In this document: positions 35,491 to 48,103 of the stretch, piece by piece
Layout of the letters: each line of letters starts with the position of its first letter
How positions within the stretch are numbered: position 1 is the first letter of the stretch
DNA from: Erythroxylum novogranatense
Lineage: Eukaryota > Streptophyta > Magnoliopsida > Malpighiales > Erythroxylaceae
DNA: 64,000 nucleotides
Reading direction: 5' to 3'
NCBI GenBank assembly: GCA_029891385.1
Contig: CM057233.1
Coordinates: 50,546,063 to 50,610,062 of the forward strand
Notes under the pieces: generated by a model
Told to the model about the DNA's origin: nothing
What the model saw: the letters and a program-made list of their open reading frames with translations, nothing else
Database searches by the model: none
Made by a program: the position numbers and the translations under genes

Positions 35491-35865
35491 AAAAAATTAT
35501 TGCCTGCATCGCTTCACCAACTTTTTCAAAGATCTTCTTAATCTTCTTCATATCCTTATCAAGTTTCTGAACTTGTTTCTTTAAAGTCAATGATTCAACT
35601 GCAGTCGAGGATTCTGTCTCAACAACTTGTGTGTCAACAATAACAACTGTTGTTGTATAAGCTTCCATGTTTGAGACATATGGTTCAATAATTTGGAGGA
35701 GAGGCGGAGGAACATATACAGCTTGATCAGGAATATCAAGATCATAGGAATCAAGTATACGTTGCAATGTGCTTCCAAGCCAAGGCATAGCTTCTGCAAT
35801 TGAGTTGATCTCCCACAGAGGCCGATTTTGCAAAATGTTCTGTAAAATACTATAAGAACATTTTA
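35474..35865 (-). pseudogene. Sirevirus unit 2 extra frame, C-terminal part, cut by G2
   Basis: The 119 codons at 35833-35474 match the C-terminal end of the unit 1 extra frame, including PLWEINSIAEAM, LDSYDLDIPDQAVYV and the LTLKKQVQKLDKDMKKIKK coiled coil. The frame is interrupted at 35865 by insertion of G2 and resumes at 48104. Confidence 0.88.
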
Positions 35866-38800
35866 TGTAACATCCCCTCTTCTATAGGAAAGGGTATTTT
35901 GGTAATTGGGACGAGTTCAGGATATTTAATTATATCTCGGCATGCGCATACAGCATATAGTTTCTATAATTACTGATTGGTTGCACATGCACATAGTATA
36001 CATGCATTCATGACGCTTTAGGCCAGGGTTTAAATTGAACTTCTGTGTGAAATTAATGGAGTAATTGAATTTGGAAAATTATTTGGACTGCACCATAAAT
36101 CGTTTTACATTTTTAGGGATTTATAGGAATTTTTCTGGATTTTTTCGGAGAAAATTCCTGGACCGGTAAAATCGTCAATTGGCGAATCGGTCGATTTTCG
36201 GTAGCAAAGATCGCTACCTAATGGCACAGTAATATTGGGCATATTATTTTGGGACTGAAAGTAGGGTCATTATAGTTAAATGGAGTAAAATTTTGATCTG
36301 GATTAAAGAATTGATATTTTGACTTTTCAACTAAAAAGTAACCAATCAATTTTTGCCAAGAAAAAGTAACATTAAATGCTCCCTCTCCATGTTTTCGGAT
36401 ATGTATGTTAAAAGGAAAGGAAAGGATGAATGATTTAAGGTTTTTGGTCTAACTCATCCGAAACTCAACTTCTCCATCACCATCGATTTTTTTTTACTCT
36501 CTTCTTTCAACTTTCTCCATAAATTCCATACCTCTTATCCTTTATTCCACCAAAGTTAGATGATGAGGAGATGCATGCTTGGTCTTGGTGGGATTAGTTT
36601 GAAAGCATAGGAAAGAATTGAAGAGAAGAAGTGAGGATTGGAAGCTAATAGGTAAGCAAAGGAATTTAAGTTTCATATGATGTTTGATGATGGCTTTACA
36701 TGGAATTAAATGCCATGATAGTGAGGGGTGGTTAATAAAAGGGTTTAAAGCATGTATTAGGTTTATGTAGGCATTTAAAGTGATGATTATTATGATTTGA
36801 AGGAAAGGGTATGAGGTTAGGTGAAGATGCATTGAAATTAATGATATGGTTTGATTTTGAATTGAATAGGGATAATTATTTGAGTCTTTGAATTGAGGAA
36901 GTTAATGCTGCCAATTTTTTAGTGTTAACCCTAGTATATGTATGACTGTAGTAATAGTTAATTTGTATTTATTTTGATGTCTAGTGATGTGAAAAAGGCA
37001 TTGGAAGTGATTGAACTAAGGTTAACATTGAATCTGGAAAATTGGAATTATAATTGATGTTACTGTTTTGTTCATACTTTATTGTGTAGAAATGAAAATG
37101 AGGTAAGGTTAATGGCCACTGAAACTTTGGGATGTTGGCTTCAATTTAGTGTGAAATAGGTGTTGTTGAATTTCAATGATAGAAGGGTGAATTTTTGCAT
37201 GGAAAGTTACTGTCCCAATTGCCTGTGAACAGTAACCGCAACCATGACATCTGAGTTTTGTTGATTTGTATGAATTAATTGAGATGGAATTAGAGAAAAT
37301 GGTCTGCATGGAAGTTGTAGCATATTGCATTATCTTTCCATTGTTACTGATCTTGATATTTTTAGATTTGTATATTAGGAGATATGAATTGATTACTAAT
37401 GACTGGTTTTGAGCATTTTGGATGAAACCTAGCTTAAGTGTGATTTTGTGAGTTTACTGATTGGAGGCAATTTTAACATTTTATGTGGACTGAATTGGAG
37501 TGAGTGAGCTTCTGAAAAGTTGTATAGGAAGAGATTACCTTGAAATTGATATTTGATGTGTAATTTTTAGAAGTCAGAATTGGGAGTTATGATTTTTCAA
37601 AAATGAACCCTTCATTAGGTTAAGAATGGCTGATCATAACAGTAGCTTCCATAACAGTTTTGAAATTGATAGAGATCGAATTGGATGAAGAGTGCTTCAT
37701 GAAAAATGAAGTTTATGATGTTATCTTTACAGGGATAAAAAGTTCTGATTTTATTGACTTGTATACTGGAAGTTGTGCTTGTTATAACGTTACTGCCCAA
37801 ATTGAAGGATTTCAGGGACAGTAACATTAGATGAATTAATTGACTTGTTTAGCAATATAATTTGATGTTGGATTGTTCATGAAAGTTGTTGAGGACATTG
37901 TGAACTTATTGACCATATTTTTGTGGTAATTTATTACTGAAGAATCAGTGAGTTATGAAATTGCCAATGTACTGCCCTGTGTTAATGGGAATTGAGTAGG
38001 CAGAAGGTTTGATGGGATATTTGACACCCTTAGGGTTGGAATTGATTTTTATGGTCTTCTTGAGAATTGTAGAGAATTTCATAAGCTTTCCAATAAGATA
38101 TAATTTATAATGTTCTGACTTGTGTGTAAAAAGTTATGAATGTTGGAAGTGGGTTGGTGTGTTAGGACAAAGGGAAAAGGGGATTTTATTAATTATTAAT
38201 TGGAATATAAAAGGGTTATGACTTCTTTTGTCAATTACTTTCCCGTCCGACGTCCGATTGACCTGCTTCTAGAGGCATCGGATTCGTTGAATATTTAATT
38301 TCATTTTACGAGAAAATGGGAATTTTTAGACGAGAATTTGACGTAGCCCTATCGATTTTAACATGTGAACCATTGCTTTATTTAATTGGGGACCTATAGA
38401 GGTCCGATTAGCGCACCGTCGGTAGCCTATAGATTTCTAATTTTTGATATAATTTTATTATGGGAAAATATTAGATTAGGGCCGGGATTGCCGTGAACAT
38501 GCATTATACACATTTTACTGATTTCATGTGCATTATTTAGTCATTTCAAGTATACCGATGGTTATGGCTATTCATTAAATGTTCTATAGAGGCTGAAGTG
38601 GACCATCGTTCCACAGACTTGGCAGAGACTTCCCAGCGCTAGCGTGGAAGTTATTAGGTGAGTAACCTAGTTGGTTATTCCAATCTATGTGTTTATTATG
38701 ATTTGATTGCCCTACGAGGATTGCATGAATTATTACTGTGAATTGATTGCCCTACGGGAATTACGTGGATTATATGTGGCATTCTTGATGTGATTTACAT

Positions 38801-39685
38801 GAGGTAACCGCTCTAATTGGACTGAATATTTGGACCTGTATTATCATGTTTCTCGCTATGGAACATGTGCATTCATACAAATGCATCACATCGTTAAAGG
38901 AAAATTGTGAACCGAGACGCCATCAGATCTTGAACCGAGCCTAGAGCTCGATATCTCGAACAAGAGCCTCAAGCTCGACGGAGATAATTCTCCCCGATGC
39001 GTCTATCTTGATCCTTTGTTATGCGCTCGGTCACAATCTTGAAATGAATGGAAAAGAGTCACATGTGCATTGCATCTTGGATCGACTATTTGACAATGTT
39101 TTGATCGGTTCTTTATATCTTGCTCAGATCTCAGATATCTTTGTAATTGTCTTGTGATTGTTTCAATCGTGTGTTTTGTATAGTCATTGAATGAGTCTTG
39201 TTTCATGCTTATATGATGCATGAATTGGGAGAACCATCGATGATGGTTTCTCGTTGAGTTCGCAAACTCATCCAAAATTGCAATTATTTTTCAGGCCTAG
39301 CATGAGCAGATAGCTCCTCGGATTTGTAGAGTAGATATCTTGTGGATTGGCGAGAGAAGCGATGGCTCAAAGGTCGGTCAACTGGCTCTCTTTTGAGGCC
39401 GATAGTTAGATCTGCTTGTTATCTGATGCAGATATGTTATTTAGCGTCGATGTTTGGACCATGTAAACTAAACATATTGACGGCTTGTAAATTACTAAGT
39501 TTTGAGTGAATGAAATGGAATCTAATTTGGGTTTTAAAAGTGGTCAATTTCTTATTCTTGTCTTATGATTGTGATGCCATGAGGAGTGTAGTGGTTGTTG
39601 TCGATAGTGGTCTCTTGTCGTAGGATATGTATCGGAATGACCTACGCATGCGTTACGGTGGATACCCTATGGTAAGGGCGCTACA
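35866..39685 (+). repeat. G2 5' LTR
   Basis: 3,820 bp. Short frames on the minus strand (for example 36542-36832 and 37615-37827) recur in the other LTR and have no domain. Blocks around TTACTGTCCCAA and GGACAGTAAC recur within the LTR, suggesting internal degenerate duplication. From about 38880 to 39660 it differs from the 3' LTR mainly at CTG/CAG sites. Confidence 0.95.
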
Positions 39686-39690
39686 TTTAG

Positions 39691-39705
39691 TGGTATCGAG
39701 CATGG
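39691..39705 (+). promoter_or_regulatory. G2 primer binding site, one base short
   Basis: TGGTATCGAGCATGG starts five bases after the 5' LTR. Relative to the canonical initiator tRNA-Met complement it lacks the A of CAG. Confidence 0.85.
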
Positions 39706-39822
39706 TTTGGCATCTTTTGGGAATAGTAACAATGTAGGTATGAATCGGATGGAACTATTGGGCCGATCGTAATTCTTGTTTTGTTTTAGGTCTTACGCAT
39801 TAGGTGATCGGTTGGCGACCAA

Positions 39823-40720
39823 ATGACCAAGGTTGATGGGGCGAGTAGAGAGTCGTCTATGCCTCGTACTGAGGATCTGCCTTCTCGAGTTCCCGTGAGA
39901 CGGGAGAGGAGGTACGATTTGTTCTTGCAAGGTGGGGTCAGATTTCTATGGCGAGCATGAGACCCGTGCCGAGGAGGTGGTTGGAGAGGATTGAGAGGTC
40001 TTCATCAGATGGATCGCGAACTCGATGAGAGGTTCGATTATCGGTGTCACTTCTGCGGGGCCCAAAGATACAAGTGGTGGAAGATCGTGCCAGCATCCGC
40101 CAGCCTTGCTTATCGTCATGGGCTGATTTTACGAGGGCCTTCAGGATAATTATATGCCCAGGTCTATCTTGATATGAAGATGCGGAGTTTCGGCTGAAGC
40201 GGTCGGATGTCGGTGGCGAATATGAGGTGAAATTTAATGGTGATAGATTATGCCATTGTGATGGTCCCGACTGAGGCTGATAAGTGTCGAAGGTTCGAGA
40301 ATGGCCTCAATACTGAGATTCGTACCAGGTTGGCTCGGTCGGACATGGGTACATTCATTGAGTTGAGGGTCTGCCGTTAAGTGGAAGCGGTGATGAGGCG
40401 AGGCAGTGAGATTGGGTCCCGGTAAGCGGCAGTGATAGTCGAGGCAGCTCTGGCGGAGCTTTAGTAAGCGCCAGGGCAGGACTTTCAGGTCTCCGGGAGG
40501 TTCGAGACAGTCTGGTTTTAGGCAGAGGGGGAGATTTGGACCGACTGGTAGTGGTAGTGGCAGGGGCTCTGGACAAATTTCTCCAGTGTGCCCGCATTGT
40601 GAGAGGAGACACAGTGGGGAGTGTTGGTGGATTACTGGAGCCTGCTTGAGGTGCGGCTCGATGGAGCATCAGGTCGTGGATTGCCTTGATACATTGAGAG
40701 TTCAACTTCTTTGGTAGTGG
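39823..40720 (+). pseudogene. G2 gag, heavily frameshifted
   Basis: It starts at MTKVDGASRESS (39823). Later blocks occur in changing frames: SWADFTRAF (40118 onward), EYEVKFN, TEADKCRRFENGLN, TRLARSDMGTFIEL, then a Gly/Ser/Arg-rich linker. A zinc-knuckle pair follows, CPHCERRHSGECW and CLRCGSMEHQVVDC (about 40590-40683, C-x2-C-x4-H-x4-C). This is the Tekay-type gag layout. At least five frame changes occur in 900 bp, while the neighbouring RNase H is intact. Confidence 0.8.
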
Positions 40721-41480
40721 GCGAGTCGGGAGTAATCTGACTGCATGCAGAGTAGAGTGGGTGGATCCGGACGGAGGGGCCGAGGTAGAGGCCGTGGTAG
40801 AGTGAGGGTCCTTTGTGAGGACCGAGGGTCGGGCGACCACCACGCCCCAAAGTAGAGTATACGCCATGACGCGACAGAGGCCAGTGATTCCCCGATGTTG
40901 TATTGGTATGCTTCTCCTTTCGATATTGAAGCATTTGCTCTGCTGGATCCCGGATCCACACATTCCTTTATTGAACTCATATGGCATGTAGATCGCGTGG
41001 GGATAGGAGATGTTACGGATGGGCTGGAGGTGAGTACACCTCTAGTACTACTATCGCATTAGGAGAGGTGCATGGGGATGCTCGATCCAGATTGATCAGC
41101 GCATTGAGGCGCACCTTATAGTATTACCGCGAGAGAGATCGATGTGATTACGGGGATGGATGGTGACGGCCCATAGGGCTATCATGGACTGCTATACCAA
41201 GGAGGTTGTGTTGAGTCTCTGGTCACCTAGAGCGGTGTTCGAGAGGAGTTAGTCAGCAATGCCGGCCGGATGATCTCTTTCCTTAGTGCCCCGAGATTGA
41301 TGCAGAAGGTCAGTGAGGCATATCGGCTCATGTGGTTGACACCAGAGTTGAAAGGAGGCTCCAGGATATTCCGTGGTTAGGAAATTTCAGATGTGTTTCT
41401 GACGAGTTCTGGGTTTGCCACCGGATCGGAGACGGAGTTTACTATTGACCTCATTCAGTCTTCGCTCTATATCTATACCT
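40721..41480 (+). pseudogene. G2 protease region, broken
   Basis: ALLDPGSTHSFIEL at about 40937-40978 is the retropepsin active-site block. The family has D-S/T-G-S-T-H-S-F, and here Pro replaces the second residue. Surrounding sequence is frameshifted. Minus-strand frames covering 40355-40987 are shadows. Confidence 0.75.
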
Positions 41481-42041
41481 CCATATAGGATGGCACTGTG
41501 GAATCGAGGAGTCAAGGCTCAAAAGTGCGAGTTGTTGGAGAAGGGTTTATTAGACCCGGTGTCTCACCATGGGGAGCTCCAGTTTTGTTTGTGAAGAAAA
41601 GGATGGGACTTTGAGGTGCATCGATTATAAGCGGTGAATCGGGTGATCAGAAGAACAAGTACCCACCGCCAGGATTGATGACTTGTTTGATCGATTCAGC
41701 GAGGAGCTCGGTATTCACCAAGTTAGATCTGCGATCTGGTTACTATCGCTTGAAGATTGCAGAGGCCGATGTGCCTAAGAGTGCATTCAGAGGCGGTATG
41801 GGCATTTCGAGTTTTTAGTGATGCCGTTTGGGTTGACAAATGCCCCAGACTTTATGGCCTTGATGAATAAGGTATTTCAGCCCTACTGGATCGGTTTGTT
41901 ATTGTTTTCATTGATGACATTTTGGTGTATTCGAGGATGAGCGGGGCATAGTGAGCATTTGAGGATTGTGTTACGTATAATGAGGAGAGATAGCTGTACG
42001 CCAAATTCAGCAAATGTGAATTTTGGTGGATCGGTGATCTT
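41481..42041 (+). pseudogene. G2 reverse transcriptase, heavily frameshifted
   Basis: Recognisable blocks are [13 protein letters not shown] (near 41560), KLDLRSGY-type sequence near 41725, [10 protein letters not shown] (near 41820) and [10 protein letters not shown] (about 41905-41935, the catalytic DD). Indels separate nearly every block. The break density drops to zero abruptly at about 42042. Confidence 0.85.
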
Positions 42042-42715
42042 TTGGGGCATATAGTGACTGGAGAGGGTATTCAGGTGGATCCGAGTAAGGTTGAGGCAGT
42101 GCTGAAGTGGGAAGCTCCTAGGAATGTGCCGGAGATTCGGAGTTTTCTCGGATTAGCGGGTTACTACCGGAGGTTTGTCGAGGGGTTCTCATTGATCTCA
42201 GCCCCTCTGACAAAACTTCTGAGAAAGAATGTGCCATTCAGATGGACCGAGGAGTGTCAGAAGAGCTTTGAGGAGCTGAAACATCGGTTGACTACTGCAC
42301 CGGTGTTGACTATTCCATTTGGGATTGGAGGATTTGAGGTATACAGTGATGCATCACACCAGGGATTGGGGTGTGTTCTGATGCAGCATGGTAGAGTCAT
42401 TGCCTATGCCTCGAGACAGTTGAGGTCTCATGAGATAAATTATCCTGTTCATGATTTGGAGTTAGCTGCAGTTGTGTTTGCATTAAAGATTTGGAGGCAT
42501 TACCTGTATGGTGAGACCTTTTAGATCTTTACTGACCATAAGAGTTTGAGATATTTACTGAGCCAGAGGGAGTTGAATTTGAGACAGAGGAGGTGGCTTG
42601 AGTTGTTGAAGGATTACGACTGTACTATTGAGTATCACCCTGGGAAAGCTAATGTGGTGGCAGATGCTCTGAGTAGGAAGTCACATACTAGTGCAGCTCA
42701 GATTCAGGCAATGAG
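42042..42715 (+). CDS. G2 RNase H (RT connection plus RNase H domain), one internal stop
   Basis: An open frame runs 42042-42524 from [20 protein letters not shown] (end of RT), through [16 protein letters not shown] and [16 protein letters not shown], to [20 protein letters not shown] and [20 protein letters not shown]. These are the Ty3-type RNase H motifs with the conserved Asp and Glu. A TAG at about 42522 ([17 protein letters not shown]) interrupts it. After the stop, [20 protein letters not shown] and VADALSRK complete the domain. Confidence 0.92.
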
Positions 42716-44037
42716 GTTGCCTAATTTGATTCAGTTGAGAGCTTTGAATGTGCAGATGAATCTGGAACAGGATGGAGTATTATTGGCTACACTGAGACTG
42801 AGACCGATGCTACTGGACAGGATCAGGAGAGTTCAGGATAAGGATCCGGTTATGGTGAGACTGATTGAGAAAGTAAAGGCTGATTCGAGATCTGAGTTTG
42901 AGGTGAGAGATGAGACTTTGTGGTTGAGACAGAGGCTTTGTGTACCTGATGTAGATGATCTGAGGCGAGAGATACTAGAGGAGGCTCACATGGCCACATA
43001 TGCTATGCATCCTGGTACTACCAAGATGTATAACACTCTCAAGCAACATTTCTGGTGGCCTGGTATGAAGAAGCAGGTGGCTGAGTTTGTCTCTAGATGT
43101 TTGACGTGCCAGACAAGTTAAGGTTGAGCACCAAGCTCCGATAGGAAGCTTCATTCGTTGCCCATTCCGGAGTGGAAATGGGAGCGGATCACCATGGATT
43201 TCATTATGGGGTTGCCTAGGGCGCCAAGGCGAGATGACGCTTATCTGGGTCATAGTGGACCGGTTGACTAATCGGCCCATTTCTTGGCGATGAGGAGAAT
43301 AATACTATGGATCAGTTGGCCCGTAAGTATGTGGCGGAGATAGTGAGATCGCACGGGTCCCAAAGTGTCCATAGTGTCAGACGGGATCCCAGTTACTTCG
43401 AGATTTTGGCGAGTTTGCGATGCTCTATGGGTACTAGGCGAATTTCATCTGACATTTCATCCTCGAATGATGGGCGAGTGAGAGGACGATTAAGACTGTT
43501 GAGGATATGCTTCGGGCTTGTGTATTGGAGTTCAGAGGAGCATGGGATCAGTATCTAGCCCTGATTGAGTTTGCATATAACAATCATTATCATAGTAGCA
43601 TCGGGATGGCTCCATATGAGGCACTGTATGGGCGACCGTGTCGATCGCCTTTGTATTGGGATGAAGAGGGTGTGAGGATGATTGAGGGTCCTGAGTTGAT
43701 TCAGGATACGGTTGATAAGGTGAGACTGATTCGGAGTCGCATCAAGGCGGCTCAGGATAGACAGAAGAGCTATGTGGATCAGCATAGGAGGGACATTGAG
43801 TATGATGTGGGTGACAGAGTATTCTTACGGGTGTCACCGTGGCGTGGTGTACTGAGATTTGGGAGAAAGGGTAAGTTAAGCCCTAGGTACATTGGTCCAT
43901 ATGAGATCACTGAGAGGATCGGACCTTTGGCCTACAGGCTAGCTTTACCGAGTGAGATGTCTCAGTTACATGACGTCTTTCATGTGAGTATGCTCCGACG
44001 GTATCGGTCAGATCCGACACATGTGATACCGGCTTAG
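42716..44037 (+). pseudogene. G2 integrase, intact at both ends, broken at 43121-43507
   Basis: The first segment ends with the HHCC zinc finger: [40 protein letters not shown]. The middle third is frameshifted, though [15 protein letters not shown] (first Asp) and a degraded second-Asp block near 43380 can be followed. The last segment (43507-44037) is clean: LIEFAYNNHYHSSIGMAPYE, KGKLSPRYIGPYEITERIGP, HDVFHVSMLRRY. It inserts the cDNA into the genome. Confidence 0.9.
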
Positions 44038-44277
44038 GAGATTGAGGTCTCCAGTAATCTGAGTTATGTGGAGGAGCCGATCCAGATTATCGGGTCTCAG
44101 GTGAAACAACTGAGGAATAAGAGTATTCCACTAGTGAAGGTTCTCTGGAGGAACCATTCGACTGAGGAGGCTACCTGGGAGACCGAGGAGCATATGAGGA
44201 GACAGTATCCTCACCTTTTCGATCAATCAGGTAAGAATTTCGAGGACGAAATTTTTGTTAGGAGGGGAGAATTGTAA
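44038..44277 (+). CDS. G2 chromodomain-type tail
   Basis: After a TAG at 44035-44037 the frame reopens (ATG at 44068) and encodes EPIQIIGSQVKQLRNKSIPL, VKVLWRNHSTEEATWETEEH and YPHLFDQSGKNFEDEIFV. This is the conserved C-terminal tail of chromoviral integrases. The tail is thought to bias insertion by reading chromatin marks. It continues to the polypurine tract and LTR. Probably part of the same polyprotein when uninterrupted. Confidence 0.85.
   Translation, partial: EIEVSSNLSYVEEPIQIIGSQVKQLRNKSIPLVKVLWRNHSTEEATWETEEHMRRQYPHLFDQSGKNFEDEIFVRRGEL
44258..44272 (+). promoter_or_regulatory. G2 polypurine tract
   Basis: TTAGGAGGGGAGAAT lies immediately before the 3' LTR start at 44273. Confidence 0.92.
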
Positions 44278-47200
44278 CATCTCCTCTTCTATAGGAAAGG
44301 GTATTTTGGTAATTGGGACGGGTTCGGGATATTTAATTATATCTCGGCATACGCATACAGCATATAGTTTCTATAATTACTGATTGGTTGCACATGCACA
44401 TAGTATACATGCATTCATGACAGTTTCCGGCCTAGGTTTTAAATTGAACTTATGTGTGAAATTAATGGAGTAATTGAATTTGGAAAATTATTTGGACTGC
44501 ACCATAAATCGTTTTACATTTTTAAGGATTTATAGGAATTTTTCTGGATTTTTTTCGGAGAAAATTCCTGGACCAGTAAAATCGCCAATTGGCGAATCGG
44601 TCGATTTTCGGTAGCAAAGATCGCTACCCAATGGCACAGTAATATTGGGCATATTATTTTGGGACTGAAAGTAGGGTCATTATAGTTAAATGGAGTAAAA
44701 TTTTGATCTGGATTAAAGAATTGATATTTTGACTTTTCAACTAAAAAGCAACCAATCAATTTTTGCCAAGAAAAAGTAACATTAAATGCTCCCTCTCCAT
44801 GTTTTCGGATATGTATGTTAAAAGGAAAGGAAAGGATGAATGATTTAAGGTTTTTGGTCTAACTCATCCGAAACTCAACTTCTCCATCACCATCGATTTT
44901 TTTTTACTCTCTTCTTTCAACTTTCTCCATAAATTACATACCTCTTATCCTTTATTCCACCAAAGTTAGATGATGAGGAGATGCATGCTTGGTCTTGGTG
45001 GGATTAGTTTGAAAGCATAGGAAAGAATTGAAGAGAAGAAGTGAGGATTGGAAGCTAATAGGTAAGTAAAGGAATTTAAGTTTCATATGATGTTTGATGA
45101 TGTTTTTACATGGAATTAAATGCCATGATAGTGAGGGGTGGTTAATAAAAGGGTTTAAAGCATGTATTAGGTTTATGTAGGCATTTAAAGTGATGATTAT
45201 TATGATTTGAAGGAAAGGGTATGAGGTTAGGTGAAGATGCATTGAAATTAATGATATGGTTTGATTTTGAATTGAATAGGGATAATTATTTGAGTCTTTG
45301 AATTGAGGAAGTTAATGCTGCCAATTTTTCAGTGTTAACCCTAGTATATGTATGACTGTAGTAATAGTTAATTTGTATTTATTTTGATGTCTAGTGATGT
45401 GAAAAAGGCATTGGAAGTGATTGAACTAAGGTTAACATTGAATCTGGAAAATTGGAATTATAATTGATGTTACTGTTTTGTTCATAATTTATTGTGTAGA
45501 AATAAAAATGAGGTAAGGTTAGTGGCCATTGAAACTTTGGGATGTTGGCTTCAATTTAGTGTGAAATAGGTGTTGTTGAATTTCAATGATAGAAGGGTGA
45601 ATTTTTGCATGGAAAGTTACTGTCCCAATTGCCTGTGAACAGTAACCGCAACCATGACATCTGAGTTTTGTTGATTTTTATGAATTAATTGAGATGGAAT
45701 TAGGGAAAATGGTCTCCATGGAAGTTGTAGCATATTGCATTATATTTCCATTGTTACTGATCTTGCTATTTTTAGAGTTGTATATTAGGAGATATGAATT
45801 GATTACTAATGACTGGTTTTGCGCATTTTGGATGAAACCTAGCTTAAGTGTGATTTTGTGAGTTTACTGATTGGAGGCAATTTTAACATTTTATGTGGAC
45901 TGAATTGGAGTGAGTGAGCTTCTGAAAAGTTGTATAGGAAGAGATTACCTTGAAATTGATATTTGGTGTGTAATTTTTAGAAGTCAGAATTGGGAGTTAT
46001 GATTTTTCAAAAATGAACCCTTCATTAGGTTAAGAATGGCTGATCATAACAGTAGCTTCCATAACAGTTTTGAAATTGATAGAGATCGAATTGGATGAAG
46101 AGTGCTTCATGAAAAATGAAGTTTATGATGTTATCTTTACAGGGATAAAAAGTTCTGATTTTATTGACTTGTATACTGGAAGTTGTGCTTGTTATAACGT
46201 TACTGCCCAAATTGAAGGATTTCAGGGACAGTAACATTAGATGAATTAATTGACTTGTTTAGCAATATAATTTGATGTTGGATTGTTCATGAAAGTTGTT
46301 GAGGACATTGTGAACTTATTGACCATATTTTTGTGGTAATTTATTACTGAAGAATCAGTGAGTTATGAAATTGCCAATGTACTGCCCTGTGTTAATGGGA
46401 ATTGAGTAGGCAGAAGGTTTGATGGGATATTTGACACCCTTAGGGTTGGAATTGATTTTTATGGTCTTCTTGAGAATTGTAGAGAATTTCATAAGCTTTC
46501 CAATGAGATATAATTTATAATGTTCTGACTTGTGTGTAAAAAGTTATGAATGTTGGAAGTGGGTTGGTGTGTTAGGACAAAGGGAAAAGGGGATTTTATT
46601 AATTATTAATTGGCATATAAAAGTGTTTTGACTTCTTTTGTCAATTACTTTCCCGTCCGACGTCCGATTGACCTGCTTCTAGAGACATCGGATTTGTTGA
46701 ATATTTAATTTCATTTTACGAGAAAATGGGAATTTTTAGACGGGAATTTGACGTAGCCCCTATTGACGGAACATGTGAACCACTGTTTTATTTAATTGGG
46801 GACCTATAGAGGTCCGATTGGCGCACCGTCAACGCCTATAGATTTCTAATTTTTGATAGAATTTTATTATGGGAAAATATTAGATTAGGGTCGGGATTGC
46901 CGTGAACATGCATTATACACATTTTACTGATTTCATGTGCATTATTTAGTCATTTCAAGTATACCGATGGTTATGGCTATTCATTAAATGTGCTATAGAG
47001 GCTCAAGTGGACCATCGTTCCACAGACTTGGCAGAGACTTCCCGGCGCTAGCATGGAAGTTATTAGGTGAGTAACCTAGTTGGTTATTCCAATCTATGTG
47101 TTTACTATGATTTGATTGCCCTACGGGGATTGCATGAATTATTACTGTGAATTGATTGCCCTACGGGGATTACGTGGATTATATGTGGCATTCTTGATCG

Positions 47201-48098
47201 TGATTTACATGAGGTAACCGTCTAATTGGACTGAATATTTGGACTGTATTATCATGTTTATCGCTATGGAACATGTGCATTCATGCACAAATGCATCACA
47301 TCGTTAAAAGGAAAATTGTGAGCAAGAGGCGCCATCTTGATCAACCGAGCCTAGAGCTCGATATCTTGAATCGAGCCTCGAGCTCGACGGAGATAATTCT
47401 CCCCCGACGCGTCTATACTGATCACTGTTATGCGCTCGGTCACAATACTGAAATGAACTGGAAAAGAGTCACATGTGCATTGCATACTGGACTGACTATT
47501 TGGCAATGTTTTGACTGGTTCTTTATATACTGTTCTGAGATCTGTATACTGTAATTGTACTGTGATTGTTTCAATCGTGTGTTTTGTATAGTCATTGAAT
47601 GAGTACTGTTTCATGCTTATATGATGCATGAATTGGGAGAACCATCGATGATGGTTTCTCATTGAGTTCGCAAACTCATCCAAAATTGCAATTATTTTTC
47701 AGGCCTAAGCATGTATGATAGCTCCCTCGGAATCTGTAGAGCCGTATACTGTGGATTGGCGAGAGAAGCGATGGCTCAAAGGTCGGTCAGCTGGGCTCTC
47801 TTTTGGAGACTGATAGTTAGATCTGTTTGTTATACAATACAGTATGTTATTTAGCGTGCAGTGTTTGGACCATGTGTAAACTAAACATATTGACAGTTTG
47901 TAAATTACTGAGTTTTGAGTGAATGAAATGGAATCTAATTTGGGTTTTAAAAAGTGGTCAATTTCTTATTACTGTCTTATGATTGTGATGCCATGAGGAG
48001 TGTAGTGGTTGTTGTCAGTAGTGGTCTCTTGTCGTAGGATATGTATCGGAATGACCTACGGGCGTTTTGGTGGATACCCTATGGTAAGGGGCGCTACA
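44273..48098 (+). repeat. G2 3' LTR
   Basis: 3,826 bp. It keeps ACTG and CTG where the 5' LTR shows CTT, TCG or similar (for example 47413-47427 against 39003-39018). It has the same terminal sequence and is followed by the target duplication TTTTA. Confidence 0.95.
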
Positions 48099-48103
48099 TT
48101 TTA

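Larger units (their letters stand above)
35866..48098 (+). mobile_element. Complete Ty3/gypsy chromovirus G2 (Tekay/Del-like)
   Basis: The element is 12,233 bp with very long LTRs: 35866-39685 (3,820 bp) and 44273-48098 (3,826 bp), both TGTAACATC..GCGCTACA. It is flanked by the target duplication TTTTA (35861-35865 and 48099-48103). The uninterrupted target is visible in Sirevirus unit 1 at 27036-27040. PBS, gag, protease, RT, RNase H, integrase with chromodomain and polypurine tract follow in Ty3/gypsy order. The LTRs are nearly identical in their first 3 kb, so insertion is recent. RNase H and most of integrase are clean, while gag and RT are riddled with small indels. Confidence 0.96.

Noticed and set aside
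36542..36832. 96-codon minus-strand frame repeated at 44952-45242
   Set aside because: Present in both G2 LTRs only because the LTRs are identical. It has no domain or codon bias, and LTRs are not expected to code.
40355..40987. 210-codon minus-strand frame rich in Ser/Pro/Thr
   Set aside because: It lies opposite G2 gag and protease, which are recognisable on the plus strand. It is a shadow frame.
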